Of a stretch of 64,000 nucleotides of DNA, positions 34,383 through 43,303 are shown piece after piece (within the stretch, counting starts at the first letter, position 1; each line of letters opens with the position of its first letter). A program made the translations under genes and the position numbers. The stretch is from Zoogloea sp. (GTDB lineage: Bacteria; Pseudomonadota; Gammaproteobacteria; Burkholderiales; Rhodocyclaceae). The notes beneath the pieces are model-generated. The model ran no database searches and was not told the origin of the DNA. It worked only from the letters and a program-made list of their open reading frames with translations. The stretch is taken from positions 1 through 64,000 of the forward strand of contig JADKKC010000022.1 of assembly GCA_016720685.1 (NCBI GenBank). The letters run 5' to 3'.

Positions 34383-35090
34383 ATGCGAATTTCGACCCGA
34401 CGTTGTTACGCCATCGTGCCGGCCGCTGGGAGCGGCAGCCGGATGCGCAGCGAACAGCCCAAGCAGTATCTTCCGCTCCTCGGCCAGCCCCTGATCCGTC
34501 ACACCCTGGCCGCGCTGTGCGCCTCGCCGGTGATCGACCGGGTTTATGTGGTGCTTTCGGTGGGTGACCAGGAATGGGACCGCCACGACTGGAGCCCCTT
34601 CGGCGAGCGCCTGGTGGCGCTTTTTTGCGGCGGCGCCTCGCGGGCCGACAGCGTGCTCAACGGGCTCCGGGCCATTGCCGACGAGGCCTCCGAATCCGAC
34701 TGGGTGCTGGTGCACGACGCAGCGCGTCCGTGCCTGGCGCCCTGGCACATCGAAACCCTGGTGCGTGAGCTTTCCAGTGACGAGGTGGGCGGCATTCTCG
34801 CCGTGCCGGTGGCCGACACCCTCAAGCGCGAGGACAGCACCCACCGCATTGCCGACACGGTGCCCCGCGAGGGCCTGTGGCAGGCGCAGACACCGCAGAT
34901 GTTCCGCTACGTGATGTTGAAGCGCGCACTCGAGAGCGCCCGCAACGTGACCGACGAGGCCAGCGCCATCGAGGCGATGGGCCTGTGTCCGCGGCTGGTG
35001 CGTGGCGACCCGACCAACCTGAAAGTAACCTACCCGCTCGATCTGCACCTGGCCGAGTGGATTCTCCAGCATCGCGAGGGCGACGAATGA
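34383..35090 (+). CDS. ispD: 2-C-methyl-D-erythritol 4-phosphate cytidylyltransferase IspD
   Basis: 235 residues. Nucleotide-binding AIVPAAGSGSRMRSEQPKQYLPLLGQPLIRHTL is diagnostic, with VHDAARPCL and TPQMFRY. It forms CDP-methylerythritol in the non-mevalonate isoprenoid pathway. The stop overlaps the ispF start by four bases. Confidence 0.97.
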   Translation: MRISTRRCYAIVPAAGSGSRMRSEQPKQYLPLLGQPLIRHTLAALCASPVIDRVYVVLSVGDQEWDRHDWSPFGERLVALFCGGASRADSVLNGLRAIADEASESDWVLVHDAARPCLAPWHIETLVRELSSDEVGGILAVPVADTLKREDSTHRIADTVPREGLWQAQTPQMFRYVMLKRALESARNVTDEASAIEAMGLCPRLVRGDPTNLKVTYPLDLHLAEWILQHREGDE

Positions 35091-35578
35091 GTGTTCCATT
35101 TCGCATCGGGCAGGGCTTTGATGTCCATGCCCTGGTTCCTGGCCGTCCGCTGATCATCGGCGGCGTGACGATTCCCTTTTCCCGCGGCCTGCTCGGCCAT
35201 TCCGATGCGGACGTGCTGCTGCACACCATCACCGACGCAATTCTTGGGGCGGCGGGCCTGGGCGACATCGGCCGGCATTTTCCCGACACCGATCCCCGCT
35301 TCGAGGGCGCCGATTCACGCGTGCTGCTGCGCGAGGCGGCTGCGGCTGCGCGGGCGAGCGGCTGGCAGACAGTCAACGTGGATGCCACCGTGATCGCCCG
35401 CGCGCCGAAGATTTTGCCCTTTGTACCGGCCATGATCGCCAACATCGCGGCCGATCTCGGCGTTGATGCGGCGGCCGTCAATGTGAAGGGCAAGACGACC
35501 GAGAAGCTCGGTTTCACCGGCCGCGGCGAGGGCATCGCGGCGCAGGCCGTGGCGCTGCTGTGCCGCGTGGATGGCTGA
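35087..35578 (+). CDS. ispF: 2-C-methyl-D-erythritol 2,4-cyclodiphosphate synthase IspF
   Basis: 163 residues, usual size. Metal ligands in GFDVHAL (Asp12, His14), GHSDADVLLHTITDAILGA, FPDTD, and the C-terminal KTTEKLGFTGRGEGIAAQAV. Works two steps after IspD in the same pathway. Coupled to ispD; its 3' end overlaps thpR by eight bases. Confidence 0.97.
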   Translation: MSVPFRIGQGFDVHALVPGRPLIIGGVTIPFSRGLLGHSDADVLLHTITDAILGAAGLGDIGRHFPDTDPRFEGADSRVLLREAAAAARASGWQTVNVDATVIARAPKILPFVPAMIANIAADLGVDAAAVNVKGKTTEKLGFTGRGEGIAAQAVALLCRVDG

Positions 35579-36101
35579 AGCCAGTCAGCGGGTCTTTCTG
35601 GCCTTGTGGCCGGGCGCGGAGGTGGCCGGGCGCCTGCAGCACATTGCGCTTGAAGCCGAAAAACGCTGCGGCGGCCGCTGCATGCGCCGCGACACCCTGC
35701 ACATCACGCTGGCTTTTCTGGGCGAGGTGGCCGAATCCCGCCTGCCGCTGATCGGCGAGGCAATGGCCTCGCTGCAGGCCGGGCGTTTCCGGTTGCGCAT
35801 CGACACATCGGGTTACTGGGCGCACAACCACATTGTCTGGGCGGGCTGCCGGGCCTGGCCGGCGCAACTTGATGCGCTGGTGGGCGATATACGCTGCGCC
35901 TTGGCCGATGCCGGACTGCCCGTTGCGACTGAAAACGCGTTTTTTCCCCACGTCACGTTGCTGCGCAAGGCCCAGGCGGTTGCGGCGCTACCGGAGTTCG
36001 AGTCCATCGACTGGCCGGTGGACGCGTGGGTGCTGGCGGCGTCCTCCCCGGCGAGCGACGGGGTGGGTTACCGGCGCCTGACGGGCTGGCCGCTGACGTA
36101 A
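35571..36101 (+). CDS. thpR: RNA 2',3'-cyclic phosphodiesterase ThpR (2'-5' RNA ligase family)
   Basis: 176 residues. The two HxT motifs of the 2H superfamily are at His44 (HITL) and His127 (HVTL). It begins FLALWPGAEVAGRLQ, typical of ThpR. Cleaves 2',3'-cyclic phosphate or ligates 2'-5' RNA ends. Overlaps the ispF end, so likely in the ispDF transcript. Confidence 0.92.
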   Translation: MAEASQRVFLALWPGAEVAGRLQHIALEAEKRCGGRCMRRDTLHITLAFLGEVAESRLPLIGEAMASLQAGRFRLRIDTSGYWAHNHIVWAGCRAWPAQLDALVGDIRCALADAGLPVATENAFFPHVTLLRKAQAVAALPEFESIDWPVDAWVLAASSPASDGVGYRRLTGWPLT

Positions 36102-36123
36102 AAAGGCCGGCTTGCGCCGGCCT
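36101..36123 (-). terminator. terminator of the PEP-CTERM gene
   Basis: AGGCCGGC (36104-36111), loop TTGC, GCCGGCCT (36116-36123). On the minus strand the hairpin is followed by T residues. It may also stop the ispDF-thpR message, though no T run follows on the plus strand. Confidence 0.75.
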
Positions 36124-36147
36124 GAATCGACAACGTTACGGCTTTTT

Positions 36148-36966
36148 TTATTGTTTGCGGCGCCGGGCCAGGCCAAGCAGACCGAGGCCGCCGAGCGCAA
36201 GAGCCAGGCTCGCCGGTTCCGGGATCGTCGCGGCCGACGGGTCGAGGAGGATGATGTCGTTGGCGCACAACATGGTCCACTGGATGTTGAAGGTTTCGGA
36301 CGGGCTGGCCCCTTGCCAGTGGGTGCCAAAGACACTGACCGGGATCTCCAGTTCGTAGAACCAGTGCGTGCCGCCGAGGGTGCCCATGTTCGTGAAGGAC
36401 GCGGAAACGGCGAGGGTGGCGTTGCCCACATCGGCGCCGCCATTGACATTGGTGACGTAGCTGGAGTTGGCCGGGTCATACACGCCGGGTCCGCTCCACA
36501 GGCCGGTGCCCCAGTTGGCGTTGGTCGTGGCCACCACGTCGCCCTGGCGCAGGGTGGTCGTGCGGTCGGCGGTCAGGATTCCGAAATCCCAGCTTCCGTC
36601 GCCTCCGAAATCGATCGCAAAGTCGCCGCGCCCGTAGCTGTCGCCAACGGTGGCGGTATCGGGGTTGTGGCCGGTGATGAGGCCGATGTTCAGGTAGGTC
36701 TGGCCGTCGGCCTTGGTCTGCCAGCTCAGGTAGAGGGCTTCGGCGTCATAAGCCTGGCCGCCCCAGCCGGGGTTGAGGTAGGTGCCGCTCTGGTCTTCGA
36801 CGGTGAAGAGAACGTCGGCGTTCGGCGTCCAGCCAGCCGCGGTGCCGTTGTTCTGGATGCCCCAGTCGGCGAAGTCGCCATCAACCGTGACGGTGGCCGA
36901 GTGGGCTGTAAGGGGCGCTGCCACGGCACAGGCAAGGGCAAGGCCGGCGAAAATGTTTTTGTTCAT
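36148..36966 (-). CDS. PEP-CTERM domain protein, secreted
   Basis: 272 residues. Signal peptide MNKNIFAGLALACAVAAPLTAHSA, a Gly/Asp-rich beta-type body (VTVDGDFADWGI, reminiscent of CBM9-like or DOMON-like folds), and a C-terminal sorting signal: IPEPASLALALGGLGLLGLARRRKQ region with PEP, hydrophobic helix and Arg-rich end. It is expected to be processed by an EpsH/exosortase, encoded outside this window. Start ATG 36966 is at the signal peptide, not the upstream in-frame codon. Confidence 0.93.
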   Translation of the reverse strand: MNKNIFAGLALACAVAAPLTAHSATVTVDGDFADWGIQNNGTAAGWTPNADVLFTVEDQSGTYLNPGWGGQAYDAEALYLSWQTKADGQTYLNIGLITGHNPDTATVGDSYGRGDFAIDFGGDGSWDFGILTADRTTTLRQGDVVATTNANWGTGLWSGPGVYDPANSSYVTNVNGGADVGNATLAVSASFTNMGTLGGTHWFYELEIPVSVFGTHWQGASPSETFNIQWTMLCANDIILLDPSAATIPEPASLALALGGLGLLGLARRRKQ

Positions 36967-37149
36967 GACGCACACCAGTCTGGTTCGAGTGATGGCGAGA
37001 ATAGGGCGGCGCGTGGCGCGGCTTGAGGCACTTCCGCACGGAATGCCAGTGGGTCGGGGGGAAAGAACAGGCGGATGCGACACGGGTCACAGCCGCCTGA
37101 AAGCGCAGTGTTGCCCTGGCCCATGACGCCAGGGCTACGCGGGGGAAGG

Positions 37150-37590
37150 TCAAACGATGATGCAGGTCTCGAGACGGCCGCAGAGATCGGGTTCGGACGA
37201 TTTGGTGTAGTCCTTCTCTACCCGGTCGGTCACCATCTGGGCGGTGGGGCGGTCGAGCGTGGCGTTGAGCATGCCCATGAACGCAGGCGGGGCAACCAGA
37301 ATGGCGCGGCCGAAGGCGTTGCGGCTTCGGCCCAGGTAGAGCTCCTTGGCGAGCATCTGGGCGAAATTCTTTGCGGCGTTGAGCTTGGGCGGGGTTTGCT
37401 GCTCCCGCGCGCCGTGGCCGCTGCCATTGGACTGGATCTGTCCGGCGCGGTCGGACGATAGCTCGGAGTTTTTCATTCGGCTTTCGGGATGAACAAGTTC
37501 CTTCACCAACTGGAGACCCTGTTTGGGGCCGAAATTGGCGTACAGACGGGCGAGGCTTGCGTTGGCGACCAGAATCCAGGTTATAGCCAT
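37150..37590 (-). CDS. host attachment family protein
   Basis: 146 residues. N terminus MAITWILVANASLARLYAN and the central NAAKNFAQMLAKELYLGRSRNAFGRAILVAPPAFMGMLNATL match the 'protein required for attachment to host cells' family. Also related to the RNA-release-factor-like fold; role in this organism unknown. Stands alone with no clear operon partner. Confidence 0.88.
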   Translation of the reverse strand: MAITWILVANASLARLYANFGPKQGLQLVKELVHPESRMKNSELSSDRAGQIQSNGSGHGAREQQTPPKLNAAKNFAQMLAKELYLGRSRNAFGRAILVAPPAFMGMLNATLDRPTAQMVTDRVEKDYTKSSEPDLCGRLETCIIV

Positions 37591-37638
37591 GAATCTCTCT
37601 CCACTTTCAGTAAGGAATGCCGGTGTGGCTTACTTACT

Positions 37639-38475
37639 TTAGACAGCGTTTCGGCCACTAGCAAAAGAATGTTTCAGGGGTGTGTCTCCGGGGGCCGGCA
37701 GGGCTGCCTCGCGAGGGGCCGGGTCTTGCTGGTAATAGAGAGAAAGTTGTTCGTAAACAGCGGGGTATTCCTCTTTGAGGAGGCCGGGTGTTTCGAAGAA
37801 GGCCTCGCTCATGACGGCAAAAAACTCGGCCGGATGCTCCGCGCCGTAGGGGTCGAGCCGGGTTTCGTCGCCGCGGTCGACGCGTTCGCAAAAATCTTCG
37901 TAGGCGGGCCGGAAGGCGCTGGCCCAGGCGGCAGCGCTCATGTCGGCGGACAGCCGCGGGTAGCCGTCCACTTCGCCGTTGCCCATGTCCAGTTTGTGGG
38001 CAAATTCGTGGATGACGACGTTGATGCCTTCCGCCGCGCCCGCCGCGACCTCGTCGCCCTCGAACCACGAGAGCAGCACGGGGCCGCCTTCCCAGGCTTC
38101 GCCGAGCACCTCGTCCTCGTATTCATGGACGACGCCGTCCTCGTCGGCCACGCTGCGCGGAATCACGAAATCGCCCGGGTACACGATGATGCCGACCCAG
38201 TCGGCGTAGGCGTCGAGCCCGATGTTGAGCACCGGCAGGCAGGCCTGCAGGGCGATGGAGAGCAGCATGGCGTCGCTGGTGACGAGGCCGTCAGCGCCGT
38301 GCACTTGCTTGTCGGCGAGAAATTCCAGCGCCATCTGGCGCAGCCGGGGGATATCGTCCGCCGGCAGGAAGGCGAGGAAGGGCAGGGTCTGTTCGACCTG
38401 TGTCCAGGTTTCGGGGGCAACCTGCATGCGGCTGGCGGCGCGTTTGCGACGCCATTTTCGAAAGGCGGAGAACAT
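37639..38475 (-). CDS. MtfA-like zinc peptidase (M90 family)
   Basis: 278 residues. Zinc motif HEFAHKLDM with preceding VLLSWFEGDEVAAG and following DGYPRLSADMS. N terminus FRKWRRKRAASR is basic. In enterics MtfA binds the regulator Mlc; here the partner is unknown. Located immediately upstream of relA in the opposite direction. Confidence 0.9.
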   Translation of the reverse strand: MFSAFRKWRRKRAASRMQVAPETWTQVEQTLPFLAFLPADDIPRLRQMALEFLADKQVHGADGLVTSDAMLLSIALQACLPVLNIGLDAYADWVGIIVYPGDFVIPRSVADEDGVVHEYEDEVLGEAWEGGPVLLSWFEGDEVAAGAAEGINVVIHEFAHKLDMGNGEVDGYPRLSADMSAAAWASAFRPAYEDFCERVDRGDETRLDPYGAEHPAEFFAVMSEAFFETPGLLKEEYPAVYEQLSLYYQQDPAPREAALPAPGDTPLKHSFASGRNAV

Positions 38476-38638
38476 GAAGCGTGGGTCGGTGTCGAAGGGG
38501 CGGAATGTTCCGGCGCAGGGGCGTGTTGCCCGTTAGCGCCGGAACGATGAAACATCTGTAAAAAATTGTCTTTCGGCAAATTGCTTTACAGACTCGAAGT
38601 TCAGGCGCTGCGCTGGCAGCCTATAGGATAATGTTCGC

Positions 38639-40849
38639 ATGGTAGCCGTCAGTCATTCGATCTCCCCGTCAGCGTCCCCTTCCTCGGCACTCGAGCTGTT
38701 GTGCGCTGGCCTCCTTCCCGAAGACGCCGGGAGGGTGGCGCAGGCCCATGAATGGGTGCAGACGCTTTACGCCGATTGCGCTCTCGGCACCGGCGAGGCG
38801 GCGTTGCAGCATGCGCTGGGTACCGCGCTGATCGCGGCCTCGCTGCGCCTTGATGCCGACACGCGCCTGGCGGCGCTGTGCTTCGCGGTGGGCGACGCGC
38901 TGCCTCACCCGATCGAAGAGGTCGCTTCCCGCTATGGCGAGGGGGTTGCGCAGCTGGTCGACGGGCTGCGCCGCCTCAACGGCCTGCGCGTCATCACCCG
39001 CACCACCACCACCGCCACCGCCCCCGAGATCCGCGCCCAGAGCGAGGTGCTGCGCAAGATGTTGCTGGCGATGGTCGAGGATATCCGCGTGGTGTTGCTG
39101 CGTGTGGCCTCGCGTACGCAAACGCTGCGTTACTTCACCGATCACCCCGGCAAGACCCGCGACGCCGTTGCCCGCGAAAGCCTCGACATCTACGCGCCGC
39201 TGGCCAACCGGCTGGGCATCTGGCAGCTCAAGTGGGAAGTCGAGGATCTGTCCTTCCGTTTTCTCGAGCCGGATACCTACAAGCGCATCGCCCGCATGCT
39301 CGACGAGCGGCGGGTCGAGCGCGAGCAGTTCATCGTCGAGGCGGTCGAGCGCCTCAAAAACGAGGTGGCGGCGATCGGCGTCAAGGCCGACGTGTATGGC
39401 CGGCCCAAGCACATCTACAGCATCTACAACAAGATGCGCGCCAAACGCCTGGATTTCTCGCAGATCTTCGACGTGCGGGCGCTGCGCGTGCTTGTCGATG
39501 AAGTAAAGGATTGCTACGCCGTGCTGGGTATCGTGCACCAGATCTGGACGCCGATTCCCAAGGAGTTCGACGACTACATCTCGATGCCCAAGGGCAACAA
39601 CTACCAGTCGTTGCACACGGCCGTGTATGCCGCGGACGGCCGCGCCCTCGAAGTTCAGATCCGTACCCACGGCATGCACAACCATGCCGAACTCGGCGTG
39701 GCCGCCCACTGGCGCTACAAGGAAGGCAGCGGCGGCGGGGCGGCCAGCGATTACGACGAGAAGATCGCCCTTTTGCGCAGCCTGCTGTCGTGGCGCGACG
39801 AGGTGACCGACTCGGCCCAGTGGCTGGAGCAGTTCAAGCGTGCCTCGCTGGATGACACGATCTACGTGCTGACGCCCCAGGGCCGCGTCATCGACATGCC
39901 CCAGGGTGCCACGCCCATCGACTTCGCCTACCGGGTGCACACCGATCTGGGCCACCGCTGCCGTGGCGCCAAGGTCAATGGCCAGCTGGTCAGCCTCAAC
40001 ACGCCCCTTGAAAACGGCCAGACGGTGGAGATCATGTCCACCAAAGAGGGCGGGCCGTCCCGCGACTGGCTCAACCCGCAGCAGGGCTACCTTGGCACGC
40101 CGCGGGCGCGGCAGAAGATCAAGCAGTATTTCAGCGCCCTCGAAGAAGAGGAAATGCTGGCGCGCGGGCGCGCCGTGCTGGTCAAGGAGATCCAGCGCGA
40201 AGGGCACGGCCAGGCCAACATCGACGAGCTGGCGGTGCGCCTGGGCTTCAAGAACGCCGAAGCGCTGTTCATCGCCGCCGGCCGTGGCGAAGTCGGGCCG
40301 CGCTCGATCCAGATCGCCCTGCGCGGCGCCGAATCCGAGGCCGCTGCGCCGGCTGCACCCGAAGTGCTCATCGGCCGCAGCCACTCCGGGGACGCGGGCG
40401 ACACCATCCTGATCGTCGGTGTCGGCAAGCTGATGACCTCTCTCGGCCGCTGCTGCAAGCCGGCGCCGCCCGACGCCATCCAGGGCTACGTCACCCGCGG
40501 GCGCGGGGTGTCGATCCACCGTGTCGAATGCCGGGATTTCCAGGCCCTTGTCAAACGCCACCCGGAGCGCCTGGTCAGCGCCGAGTGGGGTGGCGGGGCC
40601 GGTGCGCCGAAGGATGCAGTCTTCGCGGTAGACCTGCTGGTGCACGCGATGGATCGCCAGGGCCTGCTGCGTGACATCTCCGAAGTGTTGTCCCGCGAAA
40701 AACTCAACGTGATCGCGGTCAATACCCTGAGCCGCAAGGGCGCCGCGCGGATGCGCTTTACCCTCGAGGTGCAGGGTGTACAGCAGATCCAGCGGGCGGT
40801 CGCCCTCGTGCATGAGGTAAAGGGCGTAACCGACGTGGAGCGCGGCTGA
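38639..40849 (+). CDS. relA: GTP pyrophosphokinase RelA (ppGpp synthetase)
   Basis: 736 residues. The N-terminal HD hydrolase region lacks the catalytic His-Asp pair (LCFAVGDA where SpoT has an HD), as in monofunctional RelA. Synthetase domain: YGRPKHIYSIYNKMRAKRLDFSQIFDVRALRV and YQSLHTAV. TGS domain with TPQGRVIDMPQGATPIDFAYRVHTDLGHRCRGAKVNG, then a CC/zinc-finger region and a C-terminal ACT domain (AVDLLVHAMDRQGLLRDISEVL). Makes (p)ppGpp on amino-acid starvation. Confidence 0.95.
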   Translation: MVAVSHSISPSASPSSALELLCAGLLPEDAGRVAQAHEWVQTLYADCALGTGEAALQHALGTALIAASLRLDADTRLAALCFAVGDALPHPIEEVASRYGEGVAQLVDGLRRLNGLRVITRTTTTATAPEIRAQSEVLRKMLLAMVEDIRVVLLRVASRTQTLRYFTDHPGKTRDAVARESLDIYAPLANRLGIWQLKWEVEDLSFRFLEPDTYKRIARMLDERRVEREQFIVEAVERLKNEVAAIGVKADVYGRPKHIYSIYNKMRAKRLDFSQIFDVRALRVLVDEVKDCYAVLGIVHQIWTPIPKEFDDYISMPKGNNYQSLHTAVYAADGRALEVQIRTHGMHNHAELGVAAHWRYKEGSGGGAASDYDEKIALLRSLLSWRDEVTDSAQWLEQFKRASLDDTIYVLTPQGRVIDMPQGATPIDFAYRVHTDLGHRCRGAKVNGQLVSLNTPLENGQTVEIMSTKEGGPSRDWLNPQQGYLGTPRARQKIKQYFSALEEEEMLARGRAVLVKEIQREGHGQANIDELAVRLGFKNAEALFIAAGRGEVGPRSIQIALRGAESEAAAPAAPEVLIGRSHSGDAGDTILIVGVGKLMTSLGRCCKPAPPDAIQGYVTRGRGVSIHRVECRDFQALVKRHPERLVSAEWGGGAGAPKDAVFAVDLLVHAMDRQGLLRDISEVLSREKLNVIAVNTLSRKGAARMRFTLEVQGVQQIQRAVALVHEVKGVTDVERG

Positions 40850-40861
40850 GCCTTGATCGAC

Positions 40862-41725
40862 ATGTCCCGCCTCGAGCGGCATCACTTCGCCTGGCTGTCC
40901 ATTGCTGCGGCCGTGGCGACGATCGCTCTCAAGACCCTGGCCTGGTGGGTCACCGGGTCGGTCGGGCTGCTCTCGGACGCGCTGGAATCCTTCGTCAACC
41001 TGGCGGGCGCGTCCTTCGCCCTGTGGATGATCCTCGTCACCCGCGAGCCGGCCGATCGCGGCCACCCCTTCGGGCATGGCAAGGCCGAGTATTTTTCCAG
41101 CGGCTTCGAAGGCATCCTCATCCTTGGCGCCGCATTCGCCATCATCTGGGCGGCCGCCGAACGGCTTGCCGCACCGCAGCCGATCGAATCGCCCGGCTGG
41201 GGCCTGGCGTGGTCGGCGGCCGCCACGAGCATCAACTTCGTTGTGGCGCGGGTGCTTGGACAGGCCGGCGAGCGTTTCAACTCCATCGCCCTCACCGCCG
41301 ACTCCCGCCACCTGATGACCGACGTGTGGACATCGTTCGGCGTCATCGCCGGCGTGGCGCTGGTTGCGCTGACCGGCTGGCTGCCCCTCGACCCGATCAT
41401 CGCCATCGCCGTCGGCCTCAACATTACCCGCGAGGCCTGGCACCTGTTGCGCGAATCGGTGGATGGCCTGATGGACCGCAGCCTTGACGGCCAGCAGCAG
41501 GTCCGCGCGCGCGCGGTGCTCGAATCCTTCCACGCCCGCGGCGTTGCCTTTACCGGGCTGCGTACCCGTCGCGCAGGTTCATCATCCTTTTTGCAGGTGG
41601 TCGTGCTGGTGCCCGGCGAGTGGAGCGTAAGCGCCAGTCACGCGCTGCTCGACGAGATCGAGGCCGCCCTTGCCACTGCCTTGCCCGGTATCGAAGTCAC
41701 CACCCATCTCGAACCGCTGCCCTGA
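40862..41725 (+). CDS. cation diffusion facilitator family transporter
   Basis: 287 residues, about four to six membrane helices. CDF motifs: SVGLLSDALESFVNLAGA with the metal Asp, DRGHPFGHGKAEYFSSGFEG and LTADSRHLMTDVWTSFGV (His/Asp site). The C-terminal domain ends with HLEPLP. Exports divalent metals such as Zn, Fe or Co; specificity not readable. A TTG at 40853 could extend it by three residues. Thirteen bases after relA. Confidence 0.92.
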   Translation: MSRLERHHFAWLSIAAAVATIALKTLAWWVTGSVGLLSDALESFVNLAGASFALWMILVTREPADRGHPFGHGKAEYFSSGFEGILILGAAFAIIWAAAERLAAPQPIESPGWGLAWSAAATSINFVVARVLGQAGERFNSIALTADSRHLMTDVWTSFGVIAGVALVALTGWLPLDPIIAIAVGLNITREAWHLLRESVDGLMDRSLDGQQQVRARAVLESFHARGVAFTGLRTRRAGSSSFLQVVVLVPGEWSVSASHALLDEIEAALATALPGIEVTTHLEPLP

Positions 41726-41757
41726 TTTTTTTCCCTTCATCACATTCCGCCCGCCTC

Positions 41758-42543
41758 ATGATTTTCGTGCTGTCACCCGCCAAGGCCCTCGATTACGAGA
41801 CGCCGCTCGCCACCACCCGTTTCACCCAGCCCGAATACCTCGACGACGCAGCCGAACTCATCGCCGGCCTGCGCGATTTGTCGCACGCCGAAGTGGCCGG
41901 GCTGATGGATCTTTCCGACCCGCTGGCCGCCCTCAACGTGGCCCGCTACAGCGAATGGTCGCGGCCCTTTTCGCCCGCCAACGCCCGGCCGGCGGTGCTG
42001 GCCTTCAATGGCGACGTGTACGACGGGCTCGACGCCAGGACCCTCACCGAAGCCCAGCTCGATTTTGCCCACGCCCGGCTGCGCATCCTGTCGGGTCTTT
42101 ACGGCCTGCTGCGCCCGCTGGATCTGATGCAGGCGTATCGCCTGGAGATGGGTACCCGCTTCAAGAACAGCCGGGGCAAGGACCTCTACGCCTTCTGGGG
42201 CATGACCCAGACCGAGGCCCTCAACCGCCTGCTGGTGGACGAGCAGGATGCCGGCCGCGAGGCCGTGCTGGTGAATCTCGCGTCCGAGGAATACTTCAAG
42301 TCGGTCAAGGCGGCCAAGCTCAAGGGCCGGCTGCTCAACGTGGGTTTCGAGGACTGGAAGGCCGGCCGCTACAAGATCATCAGCTTCTACGCCAAGCGCG
42401 CCCGCGGCCTGATGGCCCGCTACGCCATCACCCGCGGCATTGAAGACATCGAGCAACTCAAGGGTTTCGACGCGGACGGCTACGCCTTCGCGCCGGAAGC
42501 CTCCGACGATGCGCGCTGGGTTTTCCGGCGCCGGCAGGATTAA
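41758..42543 (+). CDS. yaaA: peroxide stress protein YaaA
   Basis: 261 residues. Starts MIFVLSPAKALDYETP and has RPAVLAFNGDVYDGLDA, LSGLYGLLRPLDLMQAYRLEMGTR, VNLASEEYFKSV and ISFYAKRARGLMARY, all typical of the DUF328/YaaA family, which limits iron-driven DNA damage under peroxide stress. Upstream in-frame codons are rejected because the conserved start is at 41758. Confidence 0.95.
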   Translation: MIFVLSPAKALDYETPLATTRFTQPEYLDDAAELIAGLRDLSHAEVAGLMDLSDPLAALNVARYSEWSRPFSPANARPAVLAFNGDVYDGLDARTLTEAQLDFAHARLRILSGLYGLLRPLDLMQAYRLEMGTRFKNSRGKDLYAFWGMTQTEALNRLLVDEQDAGREAVLVNLASEEYFKSVKAAKLKGRLLNVGFEDWKAGRYKIISFYAKRARGLMARYAITRGIEDIEQLKGFDADGYAFAPEASDDARWVFRRRQD

Positions 42544-42546
42544 ACC

Positions 42547-42684
42547 TAGAAACGGCAGTTGACCGCTTTCGTCCATCCTGGAGAACCGCATGAAGATACT
42601 TTTTTCCCCTCCGTTCGGCGCTTACCCGTTGGGTGACTACGCTACGCACCCGCTGGCACAGGGCGCGTCCAACTGCCGCTTCTA
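42547..42684. repeat. imperfect inverted repeat framing a small open frame
   Basis: TAGAAACGGCAGTTG (42547-42561) and CAACTGCCGCTTCTA (42670-42684) pair at 14 of 15 positions. The arms bracket the 160-base gap between yaaA and the DUF445 gene. The enclosed DNA contains a short open frame (42590-42685). Might be a small mobile repeat or an RNA structure. Confidence 0.5.
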
Positions 42685-42685
42685 A
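42590..42685 (+). CDS. possible 31-residue peptide
   Basis: ATG at 42590 with CTGGAGAACCGC ahead, encoding MKILFSPPFGAYPLGDYATH and eleven more residues before TAA. It lies inside the inverted repeat and no family is recognised. It could equally be chance; only the ribosome site argues for it. Confidence 0.25.
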   Translation: MKILFSPPFGAYPLGDYATHPLAQGASNCRF

Positions 42686-42703
42686 GTTATAGGGTCAGGA
42701 AAA

Positions 42704-43303
42704 ATGGCAACACCCGAAAAAGTGGCCGCACTGGCCCGCATGAAACTCATCGCCACGGTTTTGTTCGTGGCCGTGACCGTCCTCTTCGTCGTTGCCCGGC
42801 TTGAAGGCTGGCCCTGGGTGGCGGCCTTTGCCGAGGCGGCGATGATCGGCGCGCTGGCCGACTGGTTTGCGGTGGTCGCGCTGTTCCGGCGCCCCCTCGG
42901 CCTGCCGATTCCGCACACGGCGATCCTGCCGCGCAACAAGGCAAGGCTGGCCGACAACCTGGCGATCTTCATCCGCGATCGCTTTCTCGACACCCAGTCG
43001 CTTGTTGCCCGCCTGCGCGCGGCCCAGCCTGCCGACCGCATCGCGGCCTGGCTGCAGGACGAGAATAATGCCCGCCTGCTGGCCGACCGGCTCGCCGTGC
43101 TGCTGGCCGAATCCCTCGATTTCATGGATGACAAGCGGGTTCGGCGGCTCGTCCTCCACGCCCTGCGGCGGCGTGCCGGCACGCTCGATCTGGCCGGTGG
43201 CGTGGGCCGCATCATGGACGTGCTTACCGAGGACGGCCGCCACCAGGCCCTGCTGGACGAAGGCCTACGCAAGCTCGCCGCGTGGCTTGACGACCCACCG
43301 TGA
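42704..43303 (+). CDS. DUF445 (YjiN-like) protein, N-terminal part (frame-split)
   Basis: 199 codons of a DUF445 membrane protein: membrane helix MKLIATVLFVAVTVLFVVARLEG, then EAAMIGALADWFAVVALFRRPLGLPIPHTAILPRNK, the family hallmark. It ends abruptly at AAWLDDPP-stop. The continuation is in another frame from 43300. Adding one C to the CCC run near 43295-43297 would give one continuous protein of 422 residues (DDPTVKEGF), close to the size of E. coli YjiN. So this is a single gene split by a one-base loss, real or a sequence error. Confidence 0.85.
   Translation: MATPEKVAALARMKLIATVLFVAVTVLFVVARLEGWPWVAAFAEAAMIGALADWFAVVALFRRPLGLPIPHTAILPRNKARLADNLAIFIRDRFLDTQSLVARLRAAQPADRIAAWLQDENNARLLADRLAVLLAESLDFMDDKRVRRLVLHALRRRAGTLDLAGGVGRIMDVLTEDGRHQALLDEGLRKLAAWLDDPP

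Noticed and set aside
38669..41533. 954-codon minus-strand open frame opposite relA
   Set aside because: Antisense of relA and the cation transporter; composition is Gly/His/Val-rich shadow with no domain.
42541..42703. Integron attC-like site in the yaaA-DUF445 gap
   Set aside because: Arms pair well, but the conserved RYYYAAC/GTTRRRY core boxes are not present and no integrase or cassette array is near.
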